Of a stretch of 64,000 bases of DNA, positions 16,355-25,029 are shown one piece after another. Positions within the stretch are counted from its first letter, which is position 1, and every line of letters starts with the position of its first letter. The position numbers and the translations under genes were made by a program. The notes under the pieces were generated by a model. That model ran no database searches, was not told the DNA's origin, and was given only the letters and a program-made list of their open reading frames with translations. The stretch covers positions 1 through 64,000 of the forward strand of contig DASXDL010000030.1 in assembly GCA_036490715.1 (NCBI GenBank), in the 5' to 3' direction. The stretch comes from FEN-1191 sp036490715 (GTDB lineage Bacteria > Pseudomonadota > Gammaproteobacteria > Steroidobacterales > Steroidobacteraceae).

Positions 16355-16984
16355 TCAGCTCCCCTTGTGCGGCCTATGCAGCAACGGCTCTAGTTTGGGC
16401 CAGACCGTATCCAGCAACAATGGCTGCGCCTTGTCGTTCGGATGCAGCTGATCACCTTGCATCAGCGCCGGATTCAGTGCCACCGAATCGAGCAGGAACG
16501 GCACCAGCGCCAGATGGTGCGCCTGCGCCAGGTCGGTATAAAGGGCCTGGAACTGCGTGGTGTAGCGCTCGCCGTAGTTGGGCGGCAGCCGCATGCCGAT
16601 CAGTAGCACGGTAACCCCGCGTGCCTGCGCCAGCCCGATCATCTTATCGAGGTTGGCGCGCGTGCCGGACAGCGGCAGACCGCGCAGGCCGTCGTTGGCG
16701 CCGAGCTCGAGTATCAGGATGCTCGGCTGCTGCAGCTCAAGCGCGTGTGGCAGCCGCGCCAAACCCCCGGCGCTGGTCTCGCCGCTGATGCTGGCGTTTA
16801 TCACCCGAAATCCGTACGCTGTCTGCGAGATCTTGCGTGCCAGCAAGCTCACCCAGCCCTGTTCGACGTGGATGCCGTAGCCGGCGCTGAGGCTGTCGCC
16901 GAACACCAGGATGGTCGGCGCTGTTGCCGCGGACAGCGTCGCTGCCAGCAGCAACGCCCCCAGGAAACCGATGACGCGTGACAT
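16355..16984 (-). CDS. tesA: TesA-type periplasmic SGNH esterase/thioesterase
   Basis: This 209-residue SGNH hydrolase (acyl-CoA thioesterase I / arylesterase / lysophospholipase L1) has a signal peptide ending SAATA, so it acts in the periplasm. The four blocks are intact: nucleophile Ser31 in GDSLSAGYG, the Gly block at ISGETSAGG, Asn97 in GANDG, and Asp178/His181 in DQLHPND. The open frame extends to 17116, but ATG 16984 alone puts the signal peptide at the N-terminus. The start lies inside the 5' end of the divergent ybbA-like gene (14-base overlap). The tesA/ybbA-ybbP divergon is the same arrangement as in E. coli. Confidence 0.93.
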   Translation of the reverse strand: MSRVIGFLGALLLAATLSAATAPTILVFGDSLSAGYGIHVEQGWVSLLARKISQTAYGFRVINASISGETSAGGLARLPHALELQQPSILILELGANDGLRGLPLSGTRANLDKMIGLAQARGVTVLLIGMRLPPNYGERYTTQFQALYTDLAQAHHLALVPFLLDSVALNPALMQGDQLHPNDKAQPLLLDTVWPKLEPLLHRPHKGS

Positions 16985-17645
16985 CGTTCTTGAAGCCCGA
17001 TCGTTGAGCAAAGAGGTTAGCAGCCCGGAAGGTCCGCTGACCATCGTGCGTGAAGTGTCGTTCCAGGTCGCCCGGGGCGAGTCGATTGCGCTCGTAGGAC
17101 CTTCGGGCGCCGGCAAGTCGACCCTGCTGGCGCTGCTGGCTGGCCTTGATTTGCCAACCTCGGGCGAGGTGCTGCTGTCCGGCCAGAGCTTGAGCGCGTT
17201 GGATGAGGATGCGCGTGCCGGCCTGCGGGCCGAGCGTGTCGGCTTCGTGTTCCAGTCGTTTCATCTGCTGCCGTCGCTGACCGCGCTCGAGAACGTCATG
17301 CTGCCGCTGGAGCTGGCCGCACGCAGCGATGCGCGTGCCGTGGCGCGCGCCATGCTCGAGCGGGTCGGACTTGCGGCGCGCCTCGGCCACTATCCGCGCC
17401 AGCTGTCCGGTGGCGAGCAGCAGCGCGTGGCGCTGGCCCGCGCCTCGGTCGGTACGCCGACGGTGCTGTTCGCCGATGAACCGACCGGCAACCTTGATAC
17501 CGCCACCGGTGAGCGCATCGCGCAGCTGCTGTTCGAGCTCAACCGCGGCTCGGCCACGACGTTGGTGCTGGTCACGCACGAGGCGGCGCTGGCGGCGCGC
17601 TGCGCGCGGGTGCTGACGATGGAGGCCGGCGCGCTGCGCGCTTGA
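16971..17645 (+). CDS. ybbA: YbbA-like ABC transporter ATPase (MacB/LolD family)
   Basis: This 224-residue ATPase has Walker A GPSGAGKST, signature LSGGEQQR, Walker B VLFADEPTGNLD and switch His in LVTHEA. I chose ATG 16971, preceded by AGGAAA, which trims about 20 non-homologous residues from the open frame. It belongs to the LolD/MacB group that partners FtsX-type permeases, and the adjacent gene encodes such a permease. The tesA divergent neighbour matches E. coli ybbA-ybbP. The substrate is unknown; export or extraction of a lipid or lipoprotein-like molecule is the family expectation. Confidence 0.92.
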   Translation: MTRDIVLEARSLSKEVSSPEGPLTIVREVSFQVARGESIALVGPSGAGKSTLLALLAGLDLPTSGEVLLSGQSLSALDEDARAGLRAERVGFVFQSFHLLPSLTALENVMLPLELAARSDARAVARAMLERVGLAARLGHYPRQLSGGEQQRVALARASVGTPTVLFADEPTGNLDTATGERIAQLLFELNRGSATTLVLVTHEAALAARCARVLTMEAGALRA

Positions 17646-17647
17646 GC

Positions 17648-20125
17648 ATGCGTAGCCTGCCACTGGCACTGCGCGCGCTGCGGCGCGAATGGCGCTCGGG
17701 CGAGCTGGCAATCCTGTGGCTGTCGCTGAGCATCGCGGTGGCGGCGCTCAGCGGCGTCGGCTTCCTGGTCGATCGCATCGGCCGCGCCGTCGACCTGCAG
17801 GCCAGCGAGGTGCTGGCGGCCGATCTGCGGGTCGAATCCGATGCGCCGATTGCGGCTGAGGAGAGCGCCCAGGCGCAGCGGCTCGGGCTGCGAAGCGCGC
17901 AGCTGACCACGACCTTGTCGGCCGTGTTCAATGGCGATGCCAATCAGCTTGCCAACGTGCGCGCGGTCACCGCCGGCTATCCGCTGCGCGGTCAGCTGAC
18001 CGTGGCCGAGCGAGCGTTTGCCGCCGGCACCGTCACGCAGGACATCCCGGCGGCGGGCGAGGCCTGGCCCGATTCGCGCGTGGCCGCGGCGCTCAGCGCC
18101 AGCGTCGGCAGTGAGCTGAGCGTCGGCTCACGCACGCTTAAGGTCACGCGCATCCTGATCACGCGCCCCGACCAGAGCTCGACCTTCGTCGAATTCGCCG
18201 CCGCGGTACTGATCAATGCGGCCGATCTGCCTTCCACCCAGCTGATCCAGCCGGGCAGCCGGGTGCGCTACATCCTGCTGCTGGCCGGCGCGCGCTCGCA
18301 GCTCGAGGCGTTTCGGCACTGGCACGCGCTGCAGACGGGCACGCACGAGCGGGTCGAGGATGTGGCCGATGCCAGTCCGCAGATCGGCGATGCCGCCAAG
18401 CGGGCGGCACGATTCCTGGCGTTGGCGAGCCTGGTGGCGGTGCTGCTGTGTGCGGTCGCGATCGCGATGAGTGCGCGCAGCTACGTGCGCCGGCACTTGG
18501 ACGCCGTGGCGCTGATGAAGACCCTGGGGGCCTCGCGGCGGCTGGTACTGGCGGTCAACCTGTGGCAGCTGCTGCTGCTGGCGGCGGCCGCCAGCGCGCT
18601 CGGCGCGAGCGCCGGCTGGCTCACGCAGCTGTGGCTGGTGCGGGTACTGCGCGGTCTGCTGCGCGCCGACCTGCCGCCGGCCGGCGCAGCTCCAGCCGTG
18701 ATCGGTTTCGTGGTGGCGCTGGCGGTGCTGGCTGGATTCGCGCTGCCCTCGCTGCTGCAGCTGATGCGGGTGCCGGCGCTGCGGGTGCTGCGGCGTGATG
18801 CCGGGCCCCCGAGTCTGAGTTATCTGGCGGCCGGTGCGCCGGTGCTGCTGGCGATCGCCGGCGTGGTCTATGGGGCGTTGGGTCAGCTGTCGTTGAGTCT
18901 GTGGTTCCTCGCCGGATTGTCGGCCGCGGTACTCTCGCTCGGCATCGCCGGCGCGCTGCTGGTGCGCGCCAGCGCGCACATTCGCGCTTCGGCCGGGGTC
19001 GCCTGGCGCTATGGCATCGCCAATCTTGCGCGCCGGCGCACCGAGAGCATCACCCAGATCGTCGCCTTCGGACTGGGCATCATGCTGCTGCTGGCGCTGG
19101 CGATCCTGCGCGATGATCTGGTGACCGACTGGCGCGCCAGCCTGCCCGCCGACGTGCCGAATTATTTCTTCATCAACATTCCGCCCGATCAGCGCGCCGA
19201 GTTCGAACACGACCTGAGCGCCCAGGGTGCGCATCTGACCCGTCTGCTGCCGATGATCCGTGGCCGGCTGCTGACCATCAACGATCAGCCGCTGTCGAGG
19301 CTGCACTTCCCTGGCGTGCGCGGGCGCAATTTCGCCGAGCGCGAGCAGAACCTGACCTGGTCGAACGAGCTGGGCGATGACAATCGCATCACCGCGGGGC
19401 ACTGGTGGTCGCAAGCCGACCAGGGCAAGCCGCTGGTGTCGTTGGCCGAGGAATACCAGGAGTCACTCGGACTCAAGCTCGGCGACCGGCTCAAGTTCGA
19501 CGTCGGCGGCGAGGACTATGAGGCCACGGTCGCAAGCTTCCGGCGGGTCAAGTGGGACAGTTTCCGGCCGAATTTCTTCGTGATGTTCCCGCCCGGATTG
19601 CTGGATGCGAGCGCCGGCACCTACATGACCAGCGCGTTCCTGCAGCCCAGCAGCGGCGCGATGGCGCAGCTGGTGCATCGCTTCCCGAGCGTGTCGATCT
19701 TCAATGTCGGCGACCTCTTGGCGCAGATCCGCGCGGTGGTCGACAAGGCCGTGACCGCGGTGCAGTCGGTGTTTCTGTTCACGCTGCTGGCGGGACTGAC
19801 ACTGCTGCTGGCGGCGGTGCAGGCCAGCCGCGAAGAGCGCCTGTACGAGACCGCGGTGCTGCGCGTGCTCGGGGCGCGACGTCGCATGATTGTGCTGAGC
19901 GTGCTGGCGGAGTTCGCGCTGCTCGGAGCGGTGGCCGGACTGCTGGCTGCCAGTGGCGCGGCGCTCGGCGGCGCCTGGCTCGCGCACACGCTCGATCTGA
20001 ATTACCGCTTCAACGCCGGCCTCTGGGGCATCGGCGTCGCCGGTGCAGTGCTGGTCGTGGGTCTTGCCGGGTGGCTCTCGACCCGCTCGGTGGTGCGGGT
20101 CGCGCCGCGCACGGTGCTGTACTAA
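17648..20125 (+). CDS. ybbP: YbbP-like FtsX-family ABC permease
   Basis: This 825-residue permease has a TM helix near residues 20-40, an FtsX block at about 255-365 (VAVLLCAVAIAMSARSY, then LMKTLGASRRLVL), additional central helices, a periplasmic domain with VPNYFFINIPPDQ and a C-terminal FtsX block at about 705-815 (RLYETAVLRVLGARRRMIV). This is the ten-TM, two-FtsX architecture of YbbP. ATG 17648 is preferred over TTG 17642; either way the gene immediately follows or overlaps ybbA. Its stop overlaps the stop of the convergent gene by four bases. Confidence 0.92.
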   Translation: MRSLPLALRALRREWRSGELAILWLSLSIAVAALSGVGFLVDRIGRAVDLQASEVLAADLRVESDAPIAAEESAQAQRLGLRSAQLTTTLSAVFNGDANQLANVRAVTAGYPLRGQLTVAERAFAAGTVTQDIPAAGEAWPDSRVAAALSASVGSELSVGSRTLKVTRILITRPDQSSTFVEFAAAVLINAADLPSTQLIQPGSRVRYILLLAGARSQLEAFRHWHALQTGTHERVEDVADASPQIGDAAKRAARFLALASLVAVLLCAVAIAMSARSYVRRHLDAVALMKTLGASRRLVLAVNLWQLLLLAAAASALGASAGWLTQLWLVRVLRGLLRADLPPAGAAPAVIGFVVALAVLAGFALPSLLQLMRVPALRVLRRDAGPPSLSYLAAGAPVLLAIAGVVYGALGQLSLSLWFLAGLSAAVLSLGIAGALLVRASAHIRASAGVAWRYGIANLARRRTESITQIVAFGLGIMLLLALAILRDDLVTDWRASLPADVPNYFFINIPPDQRAEFEHDLSAQGAHLTRLLPMIRGRLLTINDQPLSRLHFPGVRGRNFAEREQNLTWSNELGDDNRITAGHWWSQADQGKPLVSLAEEYQESLGLKLGDRLKFDVGGEDYEATVASFRRVKWDSFRPNFFVMFPPGLLDASAGTYMTSAFLQPSSGAMAQLVHRFPSVSIFNVGDLLAQIRAVVDKAVTAVQSVFLFTLLAGLTLLLAAVQASREERLYETAVLRVLGARRRMIVLSVLAEFALLGAVAGLLAASGAALGGAWLAHTLDLNYRFNAGLWGIGVAGAVLVVGLAGWLSTRSVVRVAPRTVLY

Positions 20126-20817
20126 TGCACCACGGTAATCGTGGCCCAGGCCTGCGGCACCGGCTCGCCGCGCCAGGTCAGGCCCTCGAAGCTGAACTGA
20201 TAGTCACCCGGTCCCAACGCCGTGCTGTTGATCTCGATATGCACGTTGCCGGCCGAATCGCGCTGCAGGTCGTGCAGGACCGCGGCCCGGCCCTGATCCA
20301 CGCGCTCGATGATGACCCGATAGACGCTGAATGCCGACCACGACAGGTCAAACTTGAGATCCGCCATCTGCGCGTCTGCGCCGCCGATCCCGACCACGCT
20401 CTGACGCATCGGCCCGGTGCGACTCGGGATCACCGTGATGGTGCGGGTCGAGGTGGCCGGATCCAGCGGCTGCGCCGTCAGCCGATGCTGCAGCGTGGCC
20501 AGCTGGCGCTGTAGTCCGGCGCTGCGGCTCTGCAGTGCCAGACAGGTCACGCCCAACGCCAGCGTCAGCAGTGCGCCCGCCAGCAGCACCGATGATTTCT
20601 CCCACCAGCGCTTGGCCGGCTGCTCCCACGGCATCGCCCGGCCGCTGGCATCGACCAGTCGCAGCGCCGCGCTGACGCGCTCCGACAATCCCAGTTCATC
20701 CACCAGGTCTGGATTCTCGCGGCAGTAGCGCTCGAAATCCTGCATGCCCTTCAGCGGCAGGCGGCCGCCCAGATAGCGCTCGACGATCTGGTTGCGGGCG
20801 ATGAATTCGCGGTCCAT
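20122..20817 (-). CDS. Single-TM membrane protein resembling anti-sigma factors
   Basis: This 231-residue protein was not recognised by name. Residues 1-50 (RNQIVERYLGGRLP, then FERYCRENPDLVDELGLSERV) look like the N-terminal helical domain of anti-sigma or zinc-finger-less anti-sigma proteins. A basic/aromatic stretch (KRWWEKSS) leads into one TM helix (about 77-97), then a short coiled coil and a periplasmic domain of about 120 residues of predicted beta structure ending GDYQFSFEGLTWRGEPVPQAWATI. I used ATG 20817 because the recognisable domain begins there; the frame remains open to 20925. No sigma factor gene is adjacent. The 224 bases upstream (20818-21041) hold no clear promoter or gene. 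Confidence 0.6.
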   Translation of the reverse strand: MDREFIARNQIVERYLGGRLPLKGMQDFERYCRENPDLVDELGLSERVSAALRLVDASGRAMPWEQPAKRWWEKSSVLLAGALLTLALGVTCLALQSRSAGLQRQLATLQHRLTAQPLDPATSTRTITVIPSRTGPMRQSVVGIGGADAQMADLKFDLSWSAFSVYRVIIERVDQGRAAVLHDLQRDSAGNVHIEINSTALGPGDYQFSFEGLTWRGEPVPQAWATITVVH

Positions 20818-21041
20818 GGCCACGGCGACAGTGTTGCTGGCGCCCGGGTCGGGGCCGGGCAGGGCTTGCGGACGCATGAGCTTATCGTGCCGCCTCGCCG
20901 CGCCAGGACGCGCGCGCCAGCTCACAATTTCCGCGTCCGGCCGCCCCTAAGCGCGACGTGCGTCACACTCTGGTTTTCCGATCGGCGCGCATTGCGCTAT
21001 GTTGTCGGCGGGGAAAACCTTGGAGCGTTGGTCAGCACGGT

Positions 21042-21428
21042 ATGCCGACATCGGACCGCAAGCCAGCCAGTAAAGATAGCTCGCCGCCAGCCGCGGCGCG
21101 CCCCGAAGCGCGCAGCAACGCGGTGTGGCAGTGGGCTGCGGATACCGCACGCCTGGCGATGGTCACAACCTCGCAGCTGATCCGCAAGATCGATATCTCG
21201 GGTCTGTCCATCGAAGGCGAAGACACCGCCAAGAACCAACAGCCATCAAAGCCGGGCACTGACTCGGCCCGCGCCACAACGCCAGCCAGTGGCGCGCGCA
21301 ATGCCAGCGGCGGATTTGATCCGTACAACAAAAAGACCGTGACACGGGCCAGCGCCCCGCGTAAGCCTGCGGCACCGGTGGCGCGCAAGCCCGTGTCCTG
21401 GTGGCGACGGCTGTTTCAGCGGCGCTGA
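21042..21428 (+). CDS. Small basic hypothetical protein
   Basis: This 128-residue protein was not recognised. It starts at ATG 21042 with no strong ribosome site. It is hydrophilic and rich in Ala, Pro, Lys and Arg, with one more ordered patch (VWQWAADTARLAMVTTSQLIRKIDISGLSIEG), a FDPYNKK motif and a strongly basic aromatic tail ending SWWRRLFQRR. There is no signal peptide or TM helix. The composition suggests a nucleic-acid- or membrane-surface-associated protein, but that is speculation. Codon use matches its neighbours, which supports it being real. Confidence 0.5.
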   Translation: MPTSDRKPASKDSSPPAAARPEARSNAVWQWAADTARLAMVTTSQLIRKIDISGLSIEGEDTAKNQQPSKPGTDSARATTPASGARNASGGFDPYNKKTVTRASAPRKPAAPVARKPVSWWRRLFQRR

Positions 21429-21512
21429 TTCAGGCCGCGCCCAAGCCAACCCGTTCGAGTGTAGTCGGCGCGCGACGCCGCAGCCCGCAGGCGTTCGCGT
21501 AAACTTGCCGCC

Positions 21513-23300
21513 ATGTATCAGGCACCGCTCGCGGACCTGCAGTTCGTGCTCGATGAGCTGCTGGATGTATCCGCGCTGTCATCGCTGCCGCGCTACCGGG
21601 AATTCTCGCGCGAGCTGGCGCACTCGGTGCTGGAGGCGGCTGCGCGTCTGGCCGAGCAGGTGCTGGCGCCGATCAATCGGGCCGGCGATCTGAGCGGCCC
21701 GAGTTTTCGCGACGGCGTGGTGCAGATGCCGGCGGCGTTTCGCGACGCCTATCGGGCGTTCGTGGACGGCGGCTGGACGCAGCTGACAGCGTCAGCGGAA
21801 TTCGGCGGCCAGGGCGTACCGCTGGCACTCAACGCCGCGGTCGAGGAGATCTTTGCCGGCGCCAACGTCGCCTTCATGCTGTGCCCGCTGCTGGCGCACG
21901 GCGCCGCCGAGGCGCTCGAGCGGGTCGCCACCCCGAGCCTGCAGCAGCAGCTGTTGCCAAAGATCGTCAGCGGTGAGTGGACCGGCACGATGAACCTGAC
22001 CGAGTCGCAGGCCGGCTCCGACCTGGGTGCGATCCGCACCCGCGCCACTCCCGAGGGCGATCGCTATCGCATCAGCGGTCAGAAGATCTTCATCACCTAC
22101 GGCGAGCACGACTTCACCGCCAACATCGTGCACCTGGTGCTGGCGCGCATCGACGGCGCGCCGCCCGGCGTCAAGGGGATCTCGCTGTTCGCCGTGCCCA
22201 AGCGCCTGTACCGGCCGGACGGCCAGCCCGGGGAGCCCAACGATCTGCGCTGCGTGTCGATCGAGCACAAGCTCGGCATCCGCGCCAGCCCGACCTGCGT
22301 GATGGCGTATGGCGATCGCGGCGGCGCGCTCGGCGATCTGATCGGCCAGCCGCATCACGGGCTGGAATACATGTTCATCATGATGAATTCCGCGCGCCTG
22401 TCGGTCGGCGTTCAGGGCATCGGCTTGAGCGAGCTGGCGCGCCAGCAGGCCAGCGCCTGGTCGCACAGCCGGGTGCAAGGGCGGGCGGCCGGCAAGAGCG
22501 CAGCGGCCGCCGTGACCATCGATCATCACCCCGACGTGCGCCGCATGCTGCTGACGCTACGGGCCAATGTCGAGGCCATGCGCGCGCTGGCGCTGTACGC
22601 GGCGCTGCAGCTGGATCGCGGCCGCGGTGAACCGGACGAGCCGCAGCGCCAGGCAGCGCAGATGCGCGGTGAGCTGCTGATTCCGATCGTCAAGGGCTGG
22701 TGCACCGATCAGGCGGTCGAGCTGGCATCGCTGGCGGTGCAGATCCACGGCGGCATGGGCTACATCGAGGAAACCGGCGTGGCGCAGACGCTGCGCGATG
22801 CGCGCATCACCTCGATCTACGAAGGCACCACCGGCATCCAGGCCAACGACCTGCTTGGCCGCAAGCTGGCCCGTGATCGCGGCGCGGCCATGACCGCGCT
22901 GCTGTCCGAGTGCATGCGCGAGCTCAACGACCTAAAGGGCAGCGATGCAATCATCCGTGGCTGCCGTAATGCCGCGATCGAGGCGCTGACGTTTCTGCGC
23001 GATGCCACCGAGATCGTGCGCCAGCAGATGAGCGAGGCGCCCGCGCGTGCCTACGCGGTCGCGGTGCCGTACCTGCACCTGTGCGGGCGGGTAGTGGCCG
23101 GCGCGCTGATGGCGCGCAGCGCGGCGATCGCCAGCCAGCGTCTGGCGGCCGGCGCCGGTGCCGCCGACAGCTTCTACCGCGCCAAGCTACAGACCGCGCG
23201 CTTCTACGCCGAGCACCTGTTGCCGCAGTCACTGAGCCTGCTGCGCATCATCAAATCCGGCGCCGCCAGTGTCGCCGATGCGGATCCGCAGCTGCTGTAG
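21513..23300 (+). CDS. Acyl-CoA dehydrogenase (DmdC/AcdA-like, ~600-residue class)
   Basis: This 595-residue FAD enzyme oxidises an acyl-CoA to the trans-2-enoyl-CoA. Visible features are the FAD-binding NLTESQAGSDLGAIRTRA and KIFITYGEHD, the RLSVGVQG loop and the catalytic Glu437 in SIYEGTTGIQ, followed by the C-terminal acetyl-CoA-dehydrogenase-like extension. The length and IHGGMGYIEETGVAQ segment put it in the class that includes 3-methylmercaptopropionyl-CoA dehydrogenase DmdC, but most members act on ordinary fatty acyl-CoAs. No dmd genes are nearby. It stands alone, convergent with a LysR gene two bases from its stop. Confidence 0.92.
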   Translation: MYQAPLADLQFVLDELLDVSALSSLPRYREFSRELAHSVLEAAARLAEQVLAPINRAGDLSGPSFRDGVVQMPAAFRDAYRAFVDGGWTQLTASAEFGGQGVPLALNAAVEEIFAGANVAFMLCPLLAHGAAEALERVATPSLQQQLLPKIVSGEWTGTMNLTESQAGSDLGAIRTRATPEGDRYRISGQKIFITYGEHDFTANIVHLVLARIDGAPPGVKGISLFAVPKRLYRPDGQPGEPNDLRCVSIEHKLGIRASPTCVMAYGDRGGALGDLIGQPHHGLEYMFIMMNSARLSVGVQGIGLSELARQQASAWSHSRVQGRAAGKSAAAAVTIDHHPDVRRMLLTLRANVEAMRALALYAALQLDRGRGEPDEPQRQAAQMRGELLIPIVKGWCTDQAVELASLAVQIHGGMGYIEETGVAQTLRDARITSIYEGTTGIQANDLLGRKLARDRGAAMTALLSECMRELNDLKGSDAIIRGCRNAAIEALTFLRDATEIVRQQMSEAPARAYAVAVPYLHLCGRVVAGALMARSAAIASQRLAAGAGAADSFYRAKLQTARFYAEHLLPQSLSLLRIIKSGAASVADADPQLL

Positions 23301-23302
23301 TT

Positions 23303-24274
23303 CTAGGTCTTACCGCCCAGCACCGGGATCATGTTGGCCAGCAGAAATTCGACGAATTGACGGATCGCCGGCGCGGCGCTGCGATTGCGTGCGTATAGCG
23401 CCTGCAGCTGCAACGGCGTGGCCACCTGCCATTCGGGCAGCACCCGCTCGAGCTTGTTCATGGCCAATCCCTGCCGGCACAGAAACTCCGGCAGCACGCC
23501 GATGCCCAGTCCGGCGACGGTGCTCGAATGCACCAGCGCCGGGTCATTGACCTGCAACGCCGGGCGCAGCCGTACCTGTTGATGTTCGCCGTCGCGGTGG
23601 GCCGCCTCGCGACTGCGCGCCTGGCGATCGCGGCGCAGCTGCAGGGTTGCGGTGACCGTCTCGCTCTCGGTGACCGCCTCGAGCGCGCGCAGCACGTTGT
23701 GATCGGCCAGCGCCGAAGGGCTGCGCGGACGGCCGTGACGATTGAGGTAGGCCGGGGTTGCGCACAGCAGCAGCGGCGGCTCCCCCAACGGCGTGCGGGT
23801 GAGCGAGCCGCTGCGGTCGAATTCGCGTTCGCTGCGATCGAGGTTGCACACCAGCAGGTCCCAGTCATCGCCCGGTCCGGACGGCAGCCGGTCGATGACG
23901 GTCACCTGCAGATTGAAGTCGGCATAGACCTCGAGAAAGCGCGGGATCAGCGGCGTCACCAGCAGCCGGCCGTAGCCCGGATCGACGATCACCCGCAGTC
24001 GGCGCTCGCCGGCCGGCGGCGGCGCAAAGCGCGAGCGCACCGCCTCGACTTCCTGTAGCAATCGCTGGGTGTGCGGCTGCAGCAGCGCGCCGGCCGGCGT
24101 CAGCTCGACGCGGCGCGTGGTGCGGATCAGCAGCTTGCTACCGAGGCGGCGCTCGAGGCTTATGATGGCGCGACTGACGGCGACCTTCGGAACGCCCAGC
24201 ACCCGCGCCGCGGCAGTGAAGGATTTGAGTTCGGACACCAGCGCAAAGGCCGCCATTTCCGACGCCAGCCACAT
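23303..24274 (-). CDS. LysR-family transcriptional regulator
   Basis: This 323-residue regulator has an N-terminal winged helix (FTAAARVLGVPKVAVSRAIISLERRLGSKLLIRTT in three pieces by eye) and a PBP-like effector domain starting near residue 90. The start at ATG 24274 is fixed by GAGGGAAA on the coding strand about eight bases upstream. It is divergent from a methyltransferase gene across a 70-base gap (24275-24344), the common layout for a LysR regulator and its target. The ligand is unknown. It belongs to the large CrgA/DsdC-like group rather than a specific metabolic class. Confidence 0.9.
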   Translation of the reverse strand: MWLASEMAAFALVSELKSFTAAARVLGVPKVAVSRAIISLERRLGSKLLIRTTRRVELTPAGALLQPHTQRLLQEVEAVRSRFAPPPAGERRLRVIVDPGYGRLLVTPLIPRFLEVYADFNLQVTVIDRLPSGPGDDWDLLVCNLDRSEREFDRSGSLTRTPLGEPPLLLCATPAYLNRHGRPRSPSALADHNVLRALEAVTESETVTATLQLRRDRQARSREAAHRDGEHQQVRLRPALQVNDPALVHSSTVAGLGIGVLPEFLCRQGLAMNKLERVLPEWQVATPLQLQALYARNRSAAPAIRQFVEFLLANMIPVLGGKT

Positions 24275-24344
24275 ACTGTTTCCCTCGTACGCTTAAGGCT
24301 GCAACGTGGGCTAAGTCTGTACCCCATATGGAACAATAGCAAGC

Positions 24345-25010
24345 ATGCAGCGTATCCTCGAGCCTGAGCTGATGGATGACCCGGAGCAGGCGCTGGCCTA
24401 CCACCAGGCCGATTTCAGCGCCTCGCACGGCGCCCGCGTAGCGCTGTTCCGTGGTCTGTTCCCGCAGCTGCAGCTCAACGGCGCGGTGCTCGATCTGGGC
24501 TGCGGATCAGGCGATGTGCTGCTGCGCTTCGCGCGCGCCTTTCCGGACGCGCGCTTCGTCGGCGTCGATGGCTCGCAGCCGATGCTGCAGCTGGCGCGGC
24601 AGGCCCTGGCGGCCGAGCCGGCCCTGCAAGCGCGGGTGAGCTTCCAGTACGGCATCATTCCGGACTGCGTGCTGCCCGCCGAGCGCTGGCAACTCATCAT
24701 GAGCCACAGCCTGCTGCACCAACTGCATCGACCGCAGGTGCTGTGGCAGAGCATCGCCGCGGCGGCCGCTCCCGGCTGTGCGGTGCTGGTCGCGGACCTG
24801 CGCCGACCGGGGAGCCTTAAGCAGGCGCAGCAGCTGGTCGACGCTAGCGCGGGCGATGAGCCGGAAGTATTGCGGCGCGATTTCTACAACTCGCTGTGCG
24901 CGGCGTTCGAGCCGCAGGAAATCCGCGCGCAGCTCGATAGTGCCGGTCTGCGCCAGCTGCAGGTGCAGCCGCAGCCACCGCATCACGTGAGCATCTGCGG
25001 GCTGCTATAG
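24345..25010 (+). CDS. Class I SAM-dependent methyltransferase
   Basis: This 221-residue Rossmann methyltransferase has motif I VLDLGCGSGDVL (residues 48-59), the acidic ribose-binding residue Asp75 in FVGVDGS, and a post-II segment WQLIMSHSLLHQL. The N-terminus (RILEPELMDDPEQALAYHQADF) matches a conserved family of small cytosolic methyltransferases of unknown substrate. It is transcribed away from the LysR gene across a 70-base intergenic region that probably holds both promoters and a LysR box, though I see no clear T-N11-A site. It ends 19 bases from the convergent ABC transporter operon. Confidence 0.88.
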   Translation: MQRILEPELMDDPEQALAYHQADFSASHGARVALFRGLFPQLQLNGAVLDLGCGSGDVLLRFARAFPDARFVGVDGSQPMLQLARQALAAEPALQARVSFQYGIIPDCVLPAERWQLIMSHSLLHQLHRPQVLWQSIAAAAAPGCAVLVADLRRPGSLKQAQQLVDASAGDEPEVLRRDFYNSLCAAFEPQEIRAQLDSAGLRQLQVQPQPPHHVSICGLL

Positions 25011-25029
25011 CAGGCCCTAGCGCGACCCC

